This document shows, piece after piece, positions 1 to 7,065 of a stretch of 23,013 bases of DNA (within the stretch, counting starts at the first letter, position 1; each line of letters begins with the position of its first letter). The position numbers were made by a program, and so were the translations under genes. A model generated the notes under the pieces. The model was not told where the DNA came from. It made no database searches and was given only the letters and a program-made list of their open reading frames with translations. Source of the DNA: a virus; the IMG/VR virus record IMGVR_UViG_3300020351_000017, positions 1 through 23,013 of that record, one strand, 5' to 3'.

Positions 1-135
1 TATCTCAATGAAACAGAAGAGGCAGTAAGTTTTTATTATTCAGTTGAGAATAGTCAAACAGGAATTAAAATAACTTTTGCAATAATATATATAATTGTTG
101 TTACATTACTTTTATTTTTATCTACATCTACATGA
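1..135 (+). pseudogene. ntrY: Fragment of NtrY-like sensor histidine kinase (bacterial flank), cut by the left junction
   Basis: Frame 1 is open from the window edge to a stop at 133-135. It reads an acidic stretch (ETEEAVSFYYSVENSQTG) followed by a hydrophobic helix (ITFAIIYIIVVTLLLFLS). This resembles the segment of alphaproteobacterial NtrY where the periplasmic domain ends (T-E-E/A-A-V ... G-I-x-I-T-F-A) and the second transmembrane helix leads into HAMP, PAS and kinase domains. The helix is broken off near base 105-122, where the sequence becomes the phage endolysin on the other strand; the last residues (TST, stop) are phage bases read antisense. NtrY is a membrane nitrogen-responsive kinase paired with NtrX. 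The family call rests on about 40 residues recalled by eye, so it is moderate; that this is bacterial and not phage is supported by the gene being overrun by the lysin reading frame. Confidence 0.55.
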
Positions 136-443
136 ATAAAAGTTTTTGCAATACCTACTCTATCAAATACTTTTAGTGCTGCTTCTAGTATTTCGTAACG
201 CTCCGCAGAGCCATTATAGCCTAGGTCTGCAGCCCAGCCATCTATATGGCTAGAACTAGGGGTGGCATTAATCGCAGCATTATGTTTTTCACATCTAATT
301 CCACTATTAATACGAATTCCTCTGTCCACAAGGTTTCTTACTAATTGTACTTTTGCGGCAAGCTCATCTTTAATGTTGTCTTTACCACATCCACACTTAC
401 ATGCATACTCTTCTCGGTCAAAATTAGCTGTTAGATTGCCCAT
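54..443 (-). CDS. M15-family peptidase (D-Ala-D-Ala carboxypeptidase/endolysin type), C-terminus replaced at junction
   Basis: Phage zinc peptidase of the Peptidase M15A/M15_3 type, expected to cut peptide cross-links of peptidoglycan for host lysis. Counting from the chosen start, the zinc-site pattern SxHxxGxAxD is H66 and D73 (SSHIDGWAAD), and the second pattern HxD is H104-D106 (FIHVDVD); an early CKCGCG stretch (residues 15-20) and NSGIRCEKHN (46-55) are also typical. The start at 443 is preferred over an upstream ATG at 500 because AAAGGAA precedes it by a normal distance and family homology starts there; it overlaps the upstream zinc-finger gene by about 20 bases. Family members usually end soon after the HxD motif with an aromatic tail; here the last 15 or so codons (TTIIYIIAKVILIPV) are antisense bacterial ntrY-like sequence, so the true C-terminus is lost. 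Last gene of the HU-zinc finger-lysin operon. Confidence 0.8.
   Translation of the reverse strand: MGNLTANFDREEYACKCGCGKDNIKDELAAKVQLVRNLVDRGIRINSGIRCEKHNAAINATPSSSHIDGWAADLGYNGSAERYEILEAALKVFDRVGIAKTFIHVDVDKNKSNVTTIIYIIAKVILIPV
100..125. other. Left phage/bacterial junction
   Basis: Around this position the plus-strand NtrY-like membrane helix stops making sense and the minus-strand M15 peptidase begins to. The run of T-rich bases at 107-123 fits both parents: it reads LLLFLS on the plus strand and DKNKS on the minus strand, so the breakpoint may carry several bases of shared sequence. No direct repeat, tRNA end or integrase lies next to it. The exact base cannot be fixed by eye. Confidence 0.55.
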
Positions 444-837
444 AATCAATTCCTTTCTTTTGAGAGTAACGACATTCTTTACTACAATAAAGTCTGTCAT
501 AACGTTTAGCTAGGAATTTAGCTCCGCATCTAGCACAATTCTTTTCTACTTGTTCTTTTTGTCTAGATATAAGACGTTGCCTATTCTCTCTTATAGTTCG
601 GCATTCAATAGAACAAGTAACTCTACCAGCTGACGGGACGGTATTATCACATTCACTACATTTGTTTAGATCTGCTCCAATACGATGAAATTTAACTTCA
701 TCCGTAACCTCATCAGCTAAACCTCGTTTAAAATTACGCCAATGAATATTCGAGAGCTCTTCTTTTGGAATGGTTGTTACATATTCAAGATTTCCATCCT
801 TGTCTGGTCTATAAATTTTAACATCGTAAATACTCAT
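424..837 (-). CDS. Small protein with two CxxC...CxxxC zinc fingers
   Basis: 137-residue phage protein without a recognised family name. The C-terminal half carries two similar cysteine clusters: C60-x2-C63-x11-C75-x3-C79 and C101-x2-C104-x13-C118-x3-C122, each ending in C-S-x-E-C, which suggests two related treble-clef-like zinc-binding fingers separated by a basic linker (residues 80-100, rich in R, K and Q). The N-terminal half (1-58) is acidic to neutral and lacks a recognised motif. The ATG is six bases from the end of the upstream HU-like gene and has no strong Shine-Dalgarno, suggesting translation coupled to HU; its 3' end overlaps the lysin start. A nucleic-acid-binding or late regulatory role is likely from the fingers, but this is inference. 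HNH nuclease residues (His-Asn-His) are not apparent. Confidence 0.75.
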   Translation of the reverse strand: MSIYDVKIYRPDKDGNLEYVTTIPKEELSNIHWRNFKRGLADEVTDEVKFHRIGADLNKCSECDNTVPSAGRVTCSIECRTIRENRQRLISRQKEQVEKNCARCGAKFLAKRYDRLYCSKECRYSQKKGIDYGQSNS

Positions 838-843
838 TTAACA

Positions 844-1113
844 TTAGTTAAGATTATGTTTAAATATTTTAGATGCTTTAAAAGTAGTAACCCTACGGGC
901 TTTAATTTCAGCGGGTTCTCCCGTTTTAGGATTACGTCCTATACGTTTAGGTTTGTTTCGTGCTGTAAATCTACCAAAACCACGAATTATTAAATCTCCA
1001 TCTATGATTCCTTGTTTTACTTCACGTAATACAACTTCTACAACTTTGTCGGCTTTGCTTACTGGTATTTCTAATAGATTTGCTATTTCTTGTATTAGAT
1101 CGGATTTTCCCAT
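844..1113 (-). CDS. HU/IHF-family DNA-binding protein
   Basis: 89-residue histone-like protein of the HU/IHF family (usual length about 90). The N-terminal helices start MGKSDLIQEIA; the saddle has GFGRF (residues 45-49) as in IHF subunits; the DNA-bending arm carries the signature GRNPKTGE (59-66), with the intercalating-type proline at 62; the C-terminal helix follows ARRVTTFKASK. The start at 1113 is supported by a near-perfect AGGAGGT ribosome site; the open frame extends 14 codons further but lacks homology. First gene of the minus-strand operon, with a sigma70-like promoter directly upstream (1147-1175). HU-type proteins bend and compact DNA; a phage copy could act in packaging, replication or transcription from late promoters. 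Family assignment is firm, role is inferred. Confidence 0.92.
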   Translation of the reverse strand: MGKSDLIQEIANLLEIPVSKADKVVEVVLREVKQGIIDGDLIIRGFGRFTARNKPKRIGRNPKTGEPAEIKARRVTTFKASKIFKHNLN

Positions 1114-1146
1114 GATACCTCCTATAGAATATGTAATAGTTGCGTT

Positions 1147-1175
1147 AATATACACACTAATGATAAGCTATTCAA
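1147..1175 (-). promoter_or_regulatory. Sigma70-like promoter for the HU-zinc finger-lysin operon
   Basis: Read on the minus strand, TTGAAT (1175-1170) is followed after exactly 17 bases by TATATT (1152-1147), a 4/6 and 5/6 match to -35 and -10 consensus. The predicted transcript starts near 1140, about 27 bases upstream of the HU start and just before its AGGAGGT. The 66-base divergent gap also must serve the plus-strand operon, but on that strand only a weak candidate (TTGCGT at 1140-1145 with GATAAG at 1162-1167) is visible. Known for phage N4: late genes are read by host sigma70 RNA polymerase helped by the phage single-strand binding protein. Confidence 0.5.
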
Positions 1176-1179
1176 TGCT

Positions 1180-1533
1180 ATGACTTCAGATAAATTTAGT
1201 TTTACCGATGAAGAATTTTTAAGAGTCGTAAACTCCCTGTGTCGAATTGATTTAGATGAAGATGAATTTACTCCATTAAAATCGATTAATGATACATTAA
1301 ATATGGACGAACTAGATAGTTTAAGCATGACCGTATTTTTTATTTGGATAGTTCATTTATTTGGGATCCCTGAACCCATTTTACAAGAGTTTGTTCGTAA
1401 ACGAGATTTTACTATTAGTAATATTAAAGAATTTGTAACTAAAGAGTCAACAAAAACATACTCTTATGCAGATATTAATGCACAGATTAACAAGGGAAAT
1501 TATAAGGGGAACTATTTTGGAGGCAGTACATGA
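1180..1533 (+). CDS. Acyl-carrier-protein-like phage protein
   Basis: 117-residue protein whose residues 10-90 align by eye with acyl carrier proteins. The phosphopantetheine-attachment motif is D46-S47-L48, followed by the recognition helix; the distance from DSL to the F-G-I at the end of that helix is the same 18 residues as in E. coli AcpP (DSL ... FDT). A C-terminal stretch (FTISNIKEFV) matches the ACP pattern T-[VI]-x-x-[AI]-[IV]-x-[YF]-[IV]. The recognition helix is unusually hydrophobic (MTVFFIWIVHLFGI) where bacterial ACPs are acidic, so it may have a different partner. The tail beyond residue 90 is extra. The start lacks a clear Shine-Dalgarno. First gene of the late plus-strand operon; its stop overlaps the next start (ATGA). 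It could be a real carrier protein or an ACP fold reused as a virion protein. Family call moderate. Confidence 0.6.
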   Translation: MTSDKFSFTDEEFLRVVNSLCRIDLDEDEFTPLKSINDTLNMDELDSLSMTVFFIWIVHLFGIPEPILQEFVRKRDFTISNIKEFVTKESTKTYSYADINAQINKGNYKGNYFGGST

Positions 1534-1874
1534 TATTTGGACATGCTAGTTTAATACAAGAAGGGGAAGCAGCGTTATTCTATAAATTTAGTAGGAAATT
1601 AAATGGATATATGATTGCGGGACTAATAGTTAATGATACTATAGAAGCTAAGCTAAACTTCGCTAAAGTATGGACATATTTTGTATCTGAAGTTGTTAGA
1701 GCAGATGACATTTATTGTTCAATTCCTATAGAAGGAGAACACTCTATGTTTAATAATTATTTAACCTATCATAGTGAAATAGATGGACTTAAGATATATA
1801 CAGTTGATAGTTTCCTTAAAAAGCAATATAGTAATTATGATAAACAAAGAGAAAGAGCCGGGAGTGACGCATGA
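1530..1874 (+). CDS. Uncharacterised small protein preceding the portal gene
   Basis: 114-residue protein of unknown function. It is a mixed alpha/beta sequence with a central hydrophobic strand pattern (YMIAGLIVNDTIEAKL) and a C-terminal basic, charged helix (FLKKQYSNYDKQRERAGSDA). It has no cysteine cluster, membrane segment or catalytic motif that I recognise. The ATG overlaps the upstream stop by four bases and is preceded by GGAGG; its own stop overlaps the portal start by four bases. The tight coupling between an ACP-like gene and the portal suggests a late or virion-assembly role, but nothing in the sequence proves it. Confidence 0.7.
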   Translation: MIFGHASLIQEGEAALFYKFSRKLNGYMIAGLIVNDTIEAKLNFAKVWTYFVSEVVRADDIYCSIPIEGEHSMFNNYLTYHSEIDGLKIYTVDSFLKKQYSNYDKQRERAGSDA

Positions 1875-3967
1875 GTGATACAAACATAGATGAAACTGTA
1901 GATCAAGTTGAAACTGATGCGTCTACTTTAGTTGAGTGGGAGAACCCTCCTAGTCTTGCTGATCTTAAATCTGATTACGAGGCAGCTCAAGTAGCTCATG
2001 ATGTTCATACCCAAGAAGTAGATAACTGGCTAAAAGTTTTAAATGGCGAGCAATCTATTAATACTAAGCAAGGCCGCTCCAAACTCGTACCGAAATTAGC
2101 TCGCAAACAAGCAGAATGGCGCTATGCGGCCTTATCCGAACCTTTCCTATCTACCGATGATTTATTTAACACCTCTCCCCAAACATTTGAAGATAAAGAA
2201 TCAGCTGTTCAAAATGGGATGTTGTTAAATTATCAACTTAATTGTCGTATGGATAAGGTAGCATTTATTGATGAATATGTTAGAACAGCAGTTGACGAAG
2301 GAACTGTAATTGTACGTGTTGGATGGGAATTTGAAGAGGACAAACGTACAATTTGGGAAGATGTTATGGAACCCCAGCCTATTATTGATCCTAATACTGG
2401 GCAACCAGCCATGGATCCTCAAACTGGTCAACCTGTAATGCAACCTGTTAAAGTAGGACAGAAGCAAAAAACTAAAACTATAACTATTAAGAATCAACCT
2501 GTATTAACAGTTTGTGATTATAACAATATAGTTTTAGACCCTACATGTGAAGGTGATATAGAAAAGGCTAATTTTGCTGTTTTTAGTTTTGAGACGTCTT
2601 TGTCTGAACTTAAAAAAGATGGTAGATACACTAATCTAGATGATATTAACTTTGAAAGTGCTTCTGTATTAGCTGAACCAGATCATGAAGTTAATTCAGA
2701 TGATACTGCTTTTACATTTAAAGATAGAGCACGTAAAAAAGTTATTGCTCGAGAATATTGGGGATTTTGGGATATTGATGATACAGGAGAAGTTAAGCCT
2801 TTTGTTGCGACATGGGTTGGTAGTACGTTTATTAGAATGGAAGAGAATCCTTATCCAGATAAGAAATTACCATTTATATTAGTTCAATACTTACCTAGAC
2901 GTAAGAATATCTATGGAGAACCTGATGCTGCGTTAATTGAAGATAATCAAAAGATAGTTGGAGCGGTTACTAGAGGTATGATTGATATTATTGGCCGTAG
3001 TGCTAACGGGCAACAGGGAATTAGAAAGGATGCTTTAGATGTAACTAATGCTCGTAAGTTTGAGCGAGGGGATGACTATAAATTTAATGCTAATGTAGAT
3101 CCACGTCAGGCATTTCATATGGAAGTTTACCCAGAAATCCCTAGATCAGCATTAGAAATATTAAATATGCAAAACAATGATGCTGAAGCATTGACTGGTG
3201 TTAAAGCATTTACTCAAGGTATTAGTGGTCAGGCATTAGGGGTTACGGCTACAGGAATTAGATCAGCCCTTGATGCTACATCTAAAAGAGAATTAGGAAT
3301 TTTACGTAGACTTTCTAATGGATTAAATCAAATTGGACGTAAAATAATTTCTATGAATGCAGAATTTTTAGATGATGAAGAAATGATTAGGATTACTAAT
3401 GAAAAGTTCGTTGCAATTAATAGAAATGATTTAGGAGGTAAATACGATATTAAGCTGAATATCTCTACTGCGGAAGCGGATGAACAAAAAGGTAGTGAAT
3501 TAGCATTTATGTTACAGACGATGGGTAATACTATGCCTCCTGAAATGAGTCAAATGATTTTAGCGGATATCGCTAAATTACGTAAAATGCCTGATTTAGC
3601 AAAACGCATTGCAGAATACAAACCACAACCTAATCCGTTAGTAGAACAAAAACAACAATTAGAAATAGCATTATTGCAGGCTCAAGTTCAAAACGAATCT
3701 GCTAAAGGCCAAGAAAATATGGTTGACGTACAACTTAAATCTGCTAAAACAGAAACTGAATTGGCTAAAGCACGGCAAATGCAAAGTGGTGCGGACTTAT
3801 CAGATCTTGATTTTGTTGAAAGAGAGTCTGGTGTTAAAGAAGCAAGAGAACTGGACTTTGAAGATGCAAAGCATGAACGAGCAATGGAAGCTAAAGAACA
3901 TGATAGAATGTCTGGTCTTGATAAAGCTGCATTCGATTCATTAACTAAAACCCCAGGAGGAGCATGA
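1871..3967 (+). CDS. Portal protein
   Basis: 698-residue podovirus-type portal, the dodecameric ring at the capsid vertex through which DNA is packaged and ejected. Supporting features are the length (N4 gp59 and P22 gp1 are about 725-763 residues), the N-terminal GRSKLVPKLARKQAEWRYAAL stretch and L-S-E-P-F typical of these large portals (about residues 73-98), a central beta-rich wing region, an alpha-helical part (about 350-480) and a C-terminal coiled-coil barrel with long charged helices rich in Q, E and K (about 575-690). An inserted tandem repeat lies at residues 173-190. It is followed by a small gene, a scaffold-like gene and the capsid gene, the usual portal-scaffold-capsid order (N4 genes 59-57-56). 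Start chosen at the ATGA overlap with GGGAG upstream. Confidence 0.85.
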   Translation: MSDTNIDETVDQVETDASTLVEWENPPSLADLKSDYEAAQVAHDVHTQEVDNWLKVLNGEQSINTKQGRSKLVPKLARKQAEWRYAALSEPFLSTDDLFNTSPQTFEDKESAVQNGMLLNYQLNCRMDKVAFIDEYVRTAVDEGTVIVRVGWEFEEDKRTIWEDVMEPQPIIDPNTGQPAMDPQTGQPVMQPVKVGQKQKTKTITIKNQPVLTVCDYNNIVLDPTCEGDIEKANFAVFSFETSLSELKKDGRYTNLDDINFESASVLAEPDHEVNSDDTAFTFKDRARKKVIAREYWGFWDIDDTGEVKPFVATWVGSTFIRMEENPYPDKKLPFILVQYLPRRKNIYGEPDAALIEDNQKIVGAVTRGMIDIIGRSANGQQGIRKDALDVTNARKFERGDDYKFNANVDPRQAFHMEVYPEIPRSALEILNMQNNDAEALTGVKAFTQGISGQALGVTATGIRSALDATSKRELGILRRLSNGLNQIGRKIISMNAEFLDDEEMIRITNEKFVAINRNDLGGKYDIKLNISTAEADEQKGSELAFMLQTMGNTMPPEMSQMILADIAKLRKMPDLAKRIAEYKPQPNPLVEQKQQLEIALLQAQVQNESAKGQENMVDVQLKSAKTETELAKARQMQSGADLSDLDFVERESGVKEARELDFEDAKHERAMEAKEHDRMSGLDKAAFDSLTKTPGGA
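2387..2440 (+). repeat. Tandem nine-codon repeat in the portal gene
   Basis: Two consecutive copies of DP[NQ]TGQP[AV]M (portal residues 173-181 and 182-190), followed by a further QPV. The unit is Pro/Gln/Gly-rich and lies between beta strands of the predicted wing, suggesting an exposed loop expanded by duplication. DNA copies differ at several third positions, so the duplication is not very recent. Confidence 0.75.
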
Positions 3968-4296
3968 GCGAATTACAACAAGTTGAAATTCAAATTGAAA
4001 TGGCAACTAAGATACGAAAATTAAGAGATAATTGTGTTAAATTAATGAGTACAAAAGAGTTTAAAGATGTTATTGAAGAAGGTTATTTTAAAGAAGAAGC
4101 GGCTAGGTTAGTTATGGCTAAAAGTTCCAATTTAACCGCAGATCAAAAAATACTAATTGATAATATGCAATATGGTATAGGAGCTCTATCTAATTGGTTT
4201 GAATCTGTTATGAGGCGTGGGGCTGAAATGGATCAAGCTATTGGAGAGCATGAACAAACTCGGGAAGAAATTTTAAGAGAAGAGGTACTTAAATGA
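3964..4296 (+). CDS. Small helical protein between portal and scaffold
   Basis: 110-residue, mostly alpha-helical, acidic protein of unknown family (MSELQQVEIQIEMATKIRKL start, EILREEVLK end). Its ATG overlaps the portal stop by four bases and its stop overlaps the scaffold start by four bases, so it is translationally coupled to both. By position it corresponds to N4 gene 58, between portal (59) and 57. No zinc site, signal peptide or membrane segment is seen. A chaperone, head-completion or scaffold accessory role is possible; this is only positional inference. Confidence 0.7.
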   Translation: MSELQQVEIQIEMATKIRKLRDNCVKLMSTKEFKDVIEEGYFKEEAARLVMAKSSNLTADQKILIDNMQYGIGALSNWFESVMRRGAEMDQAIGEHEQTREEILREEVLK

Positions 4297-5459
4297 CCGA
4301 TACTTCTTTAGGATTATCAGATCAAGAATTTTTAGAAAAAAATCCAGCTGACTTTTTCTCTGAAGAAGTTACAGAAGAACCATCAGCTGAAGAAAAATTA
4401 GATATAAAAGAAGAATCATCAGATCAAACTGATGAAACTGAAACAACCTCTGATACTGACATATCAGAGAGTAGTGAAGCACAGGAGCAAACTGAAGTAG
4501 AGACTGTTGACGAAGAAGTAAGCCAACCAACGGGGGATACCCCAGCGGAGCATGAACCTTTTAAAGATGGTGACACTACAGAATCTCTTGATACTAGTGA
4601 TTTAGACTCAACTGAAACAGAAGGGGATACCCAGGAAACTACCGAGTTTGATTACAAAAGTGCTTTTGAAAAGGTAACTAGTCCTTTCAAAGCCAATGGC
4701 GTTGACATGCAGGTTACAAAGCCCGAGGACATTATTCGTTTAATGCAAATGGGTGCTAATTATCAAAAGAAAATGAGCCAGTTAAAGCCCAATCTTAAGA
4801 TAATTAAAATGCTAGAAAACAATGAACTCCTTGATGAGGCAAAGTTAAATAACTTAATTGATCTAGCTAAAAAAGACCCTAAAGCCATCGCTACGCTAAT
4901 TAAAGAAAGTGACTTAGATCCTTTAGAGATCGACAAAGATGCACCTACGGATTACGAACCGACTAACTACTCTATTACCGATAAAGAGTACAATTTGGAT
5001 CGTATTTTAGATGAGATCAAAGAAACCCCCACATTCAATAAGACTATTGAGGTTATGACTAAGATTTGGGATATGGAAAGTAGAAGTGTTATTTCTGACC
5101 AACCTGAGATTATCACAATTCTTAATGCTCATATTGCAAATGGTGTTTATGATCAAGTTAATGCACGGCTTCAACAAGATAGGGCATTAGGTAAATTAGC
5201 TAATATTCCTGATGTTGAAGCGTACAGACAAACTGCTGAATTTATGCATAAAAATAAAATGTTTAAAAATCAGTCATCTGAAGCTCCTAGTGCATCAAAA
5301 GTATCAAGTAAACCTGATGAAAAGGCTACTGAAGATCGTAATAAAAAACGAAAAGCAGTAGCCCCCGTAAAGCAAACGACTGTTAAAAAATCTCCTTCTA
5401 ATGACGACTTTTTAGGTCTGTCCGATGAGGAATTTATGAAGAAGTATGCTGTACGGTAG
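4293..5459 (+). CDS. Acidic scaffold-like head assembly protein
   Basis: 388-residue protein with the build of phage scaffolds. Residues about 17-120 are low-complexity and highly acidic (E, D, S, T), the middle (about 125-330) is helical (KSAFEKVTSPFKANG ... MQMGANYQKKMSQLKP), and the C-terminal 60 residues are Lys-rich. It lies directly upstream of the major capsid gene, as scaffolds usually do. A notable feature is that nearly the same motif sits at both ends: LGLSDQEFLEK (residues 6-16) and LGLSDEEFMKK (374-384). Scaffolds are transient internal chaperones that bind the capsid protein, often through a terminal helix. I recognise the architecture, not a named family; N4 gp57 is the positional counterpart. 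Confidence 0.65.
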   Translation: MTDTSLGLSDQEFLEKNPADFFSEEVTEEPSAEEKLDIKEESSDQTDETETTSDTDISESSEAQEQTEVETVDEEVSQPTGDTPAEHEPFKDGDTTESLDTSDLDSTETEGDTQETTEFDYKSAFEKVTSPFKANGVDMQVTKPEDIIRLMQMGANYQKKMSQLKPNLKIIKMLENNELLDEAKLNNLIDLAKKDPKAIATLIKESDLDPLEIDKDAPTDYEPTNYSITDKEYNLDRILDEIKETPTFNKTIEVMTKIWDMESRSVISDQPEIITILNAHIANGVYDQVNARLQQDRALGKLANIPDVEAYRQTAEFMHKNKMFKNQSSEAPSASKVSSKPDEKATEDRNKKRKAVAPVKQTTVKKSPSNDDFLGLSDEEFMKKYAVR

Positions 5460-5485
5460 TTATCATTATTAACTAGGACAAGATT

Positions 5486-6796
5486 ATGGCTAACGAAAAT
5501 ATGTATAACTCCCCTTCTAGTACTGCTAGTGGGACTGCGTCAGATATAGGCGCACAAGCAAGAACTGATTATTATTTTAAGAAAGCCCTGATTGCTGTTC
5601 GGGATCGTATGTATTTCATGCCTTTGGCTGATGTACGTGCTATGCCTAAACATATGGGTAAAAAAATTAAGCAAGATGTATATGTTCCATTGCTTGATGT
5701 TTTGAATACAGGTGACCAAGGACTAGATGCAGCAGGTACGGCTTTAACTGCTGGTACATGGTCTGCGTGGAATGCTGCTGGTGTTCTACAAACTTCTTCT
5801 GCCGCTGATAGAGCTGCTGCTCGAACTGCAGCTGGTGTTGATGGCGAAGTAGCTCTAAATGACCAGAATCTTTACGGCTCTTCCAAAGATACTGGTACTA
5901 TTAAATCTAAAATCCCGACTCTCCGTGAAAACGGTGGTCGAGTTAACCGTGTTGGATTCACCCGTACGCAAATTGAAGGTGAATTGCTTAAACGTGGTTT
6001 CTTTACAGAGTACACTCAGGAATCAATGGATTTCGATTCTGATTCAGATTTGTTAATGCATATTACTGAGGAAGCTCTTGTTGGTGCTAATGAGTTGACT
6101 GAAGCAGAGCTTCAGGCAGATCTTATTACTAATGCAACTGCTAATGGTACAGCTTATTATTGTTCAGCTACTCCTGCCGTAACGACAGGTAGTAAATTGG
6201 ACGTTGATGAAGTTGTTACTTATAGAGATTTAATGAATCTTTCTATTGCTTTGGACGATAATAAAACTCCTAAGCAAACAAAGATTATTAGTGGTTCTCG
6301 TATGGTTGATACGAAGACTGTTAATGGCGGTCGTGTTATGTATGTAGGTTCTGAATTGATTCCAGTTCTCCGAGCTATGACAGACTTGCATAGCCAACCT
6401 GCATTTGTTTCTGTTGAGAAATATGCAGATGCTAGCAATATCATGAATGGTGAGATTGGTTCTGTTGATCAATTCCGAATCGTTGTTGTTCCAGAAATGC
6501 AGTTTACTGAAAACGGTGGTGCTTCTGCTGCTGATACAGCAGGTACTGGTGATAATGGTGCAGACATCTATCCAATGCTAGTTGTTGGTGATGGTGCTTT
6601 CACTACTATCGGTTTTCAAACTGATGGAAAGAGCGTTAAATTTACCATCAATCATAAGAAGCCTGGTAAAGAAATAGCTTCTTTGGATGATCCGTATGGT
6701 GAAGTAGGGTTCTACTCTATCAAATGGTACTATGGTTTTATGGCACTTCGCCCAGAACGTCTAGGAATTATCTGGACTGCCTTGGCAGCTGTATAA
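5486..6796 (+). CDS. Major capsid protein, N4-gp56 family
   Basis: 436-residue capsid subunit (N4 gp56 is about 400). Family features include the N-terminal YYFKKALIAVRDRMYF, the following PKHMGKKIKQDVYVPL (G-K-x-I/V-x-x-x-x-Y-x-P-L), the GFTRTQIEGELLKRGFFTEYT stretch before the long spine helix (TEEALVGANELTEAELQADLI), a surface loop with Cys-Ser, and a C-terminal domain with VVGDGAFTTIGF and a final aromatic strand (FYSIKWYYGFMALRPERLGII). It assembles the HK97-fold shell. AGGAC lies upstream of the ATG and a strong hairpin follows the stop, as expected for the most highly made late protein. GC content and codon use look richer than in neighbouring small genes. Confidence 0.9.
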   Translation: MANENMYNSPSSTASGTASDIGAQARTDYYFKKALIAVRDRMYFMPLADVRAMPKHMGKKIKQDVYVPLLDVLNTGDQGLDAAGTALTAGTWSAWNAAGVLQTSSAADRAAARTAAGVDGEVALNDQNLYGSSKDTGTIKSKIPTLRENGGRVNRVGFTRTQIEGELLKRGFFTEYTQESMDFDSDSDLLMHITEEALVGANELTEAELQADLITNATANGTAYYCSATPAVTTGSKLDVDEVVTYRDLMNLSIALDDNKTPKQTKIISGSRMVDTKTVNGGRVMYVGSELIPVLRAMTDLHSQPAFVSVEKYADASNIMNGEIGSVDQFRIVVVPEMQFTENGGASAADTAGTGDNGADIYPMLVVGDGAFTTIGFQTDGKSVKFTINHKKPGKEIASLDDPYGEVGFYSIKWYYGFMALRPERLGIIWTALAAV

Positions 6797-6813
6797 CCAA
6801 TAAAATATTCCGA

Positions 6814-6854
6814 CCTTTCCAGACCCGTAAGGGTCTGGAAAGGGAGGGATTTTA
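6814..6854 (+). terminator. Strong hairpin after the capsid gene
   Basis: A perfect 13-base-pair stem (6814-6826 CCTTTCCAGACCC pairing with 6831-6843) closes on the tetraloop GTAA (6827-6830), a GNRA-type loop. It starts 18 bases after the capsid stop. The T run behind it is short and set back (TTTT at 6850-6853), so it may be a partial terminator that lets some transcription into the polybasic genes, or a 3' stabiliser of capsid mRNA. Confidence 0.75.
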
Positions 6855-6870
6855 GATAAGGAATTAGACT

Positions 6871-7053
6871 ATGTCTATTATAGGTAAAGCGGCAAAACAT
6901 CTAGTAAAGAAAACAAAAGCTAAGAAAAAACCTAATAAGAAAACTAGAATAAAGAGAGCTAAAGCAAAAGCAAGATCTCGCTATAATCAAGACATGGACA
7001 AAGAATACAGGTATGAACGAGACAAATATAAATGGGGTAAAATGCCATTTTAA
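6871..7053 (+). CDS. Small polybasic protein (paralogue A)
   Basis: 60-residue protein with 23 Lys/Arg and 5 acidic residues. It begins MSIIGKAAKHLVKK, almost identical to the next gene's MSVIGKAAKHLMKK; then comes a Lys/Arg-Ala/Pro stretch (residues 13-40) and an aromatic, mixed-charge end (YRYERDKYKWGKMPF). AAGGAA precedes the ATG. It is the first gene after the capsid hairpin. The composition resembles DNA-condensing core or protamine-like proteins, so a packaged nucleic-acid-binding or capsid-lining role is plausible. No known family is recognised. The duplication and good ribosome sites argue it is real despite its size. Confidence 0.7.
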   Translation: MSIIGKAAKHLVKKTKAKKKPNKKTRIKRAKAKARSRYNQDMDKEYRYERDKYKWGKMPF

Positions 7054-7065
7054 AGGAGTATAGTT

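Noticed and set aside
424-837. HNH endonuclease for the cysteine-rich protein
   Set aside because: Paired CxxC/CxxxC clusters are present but no HNH-type His-His/Asn-His catalytic arrangement is visible.
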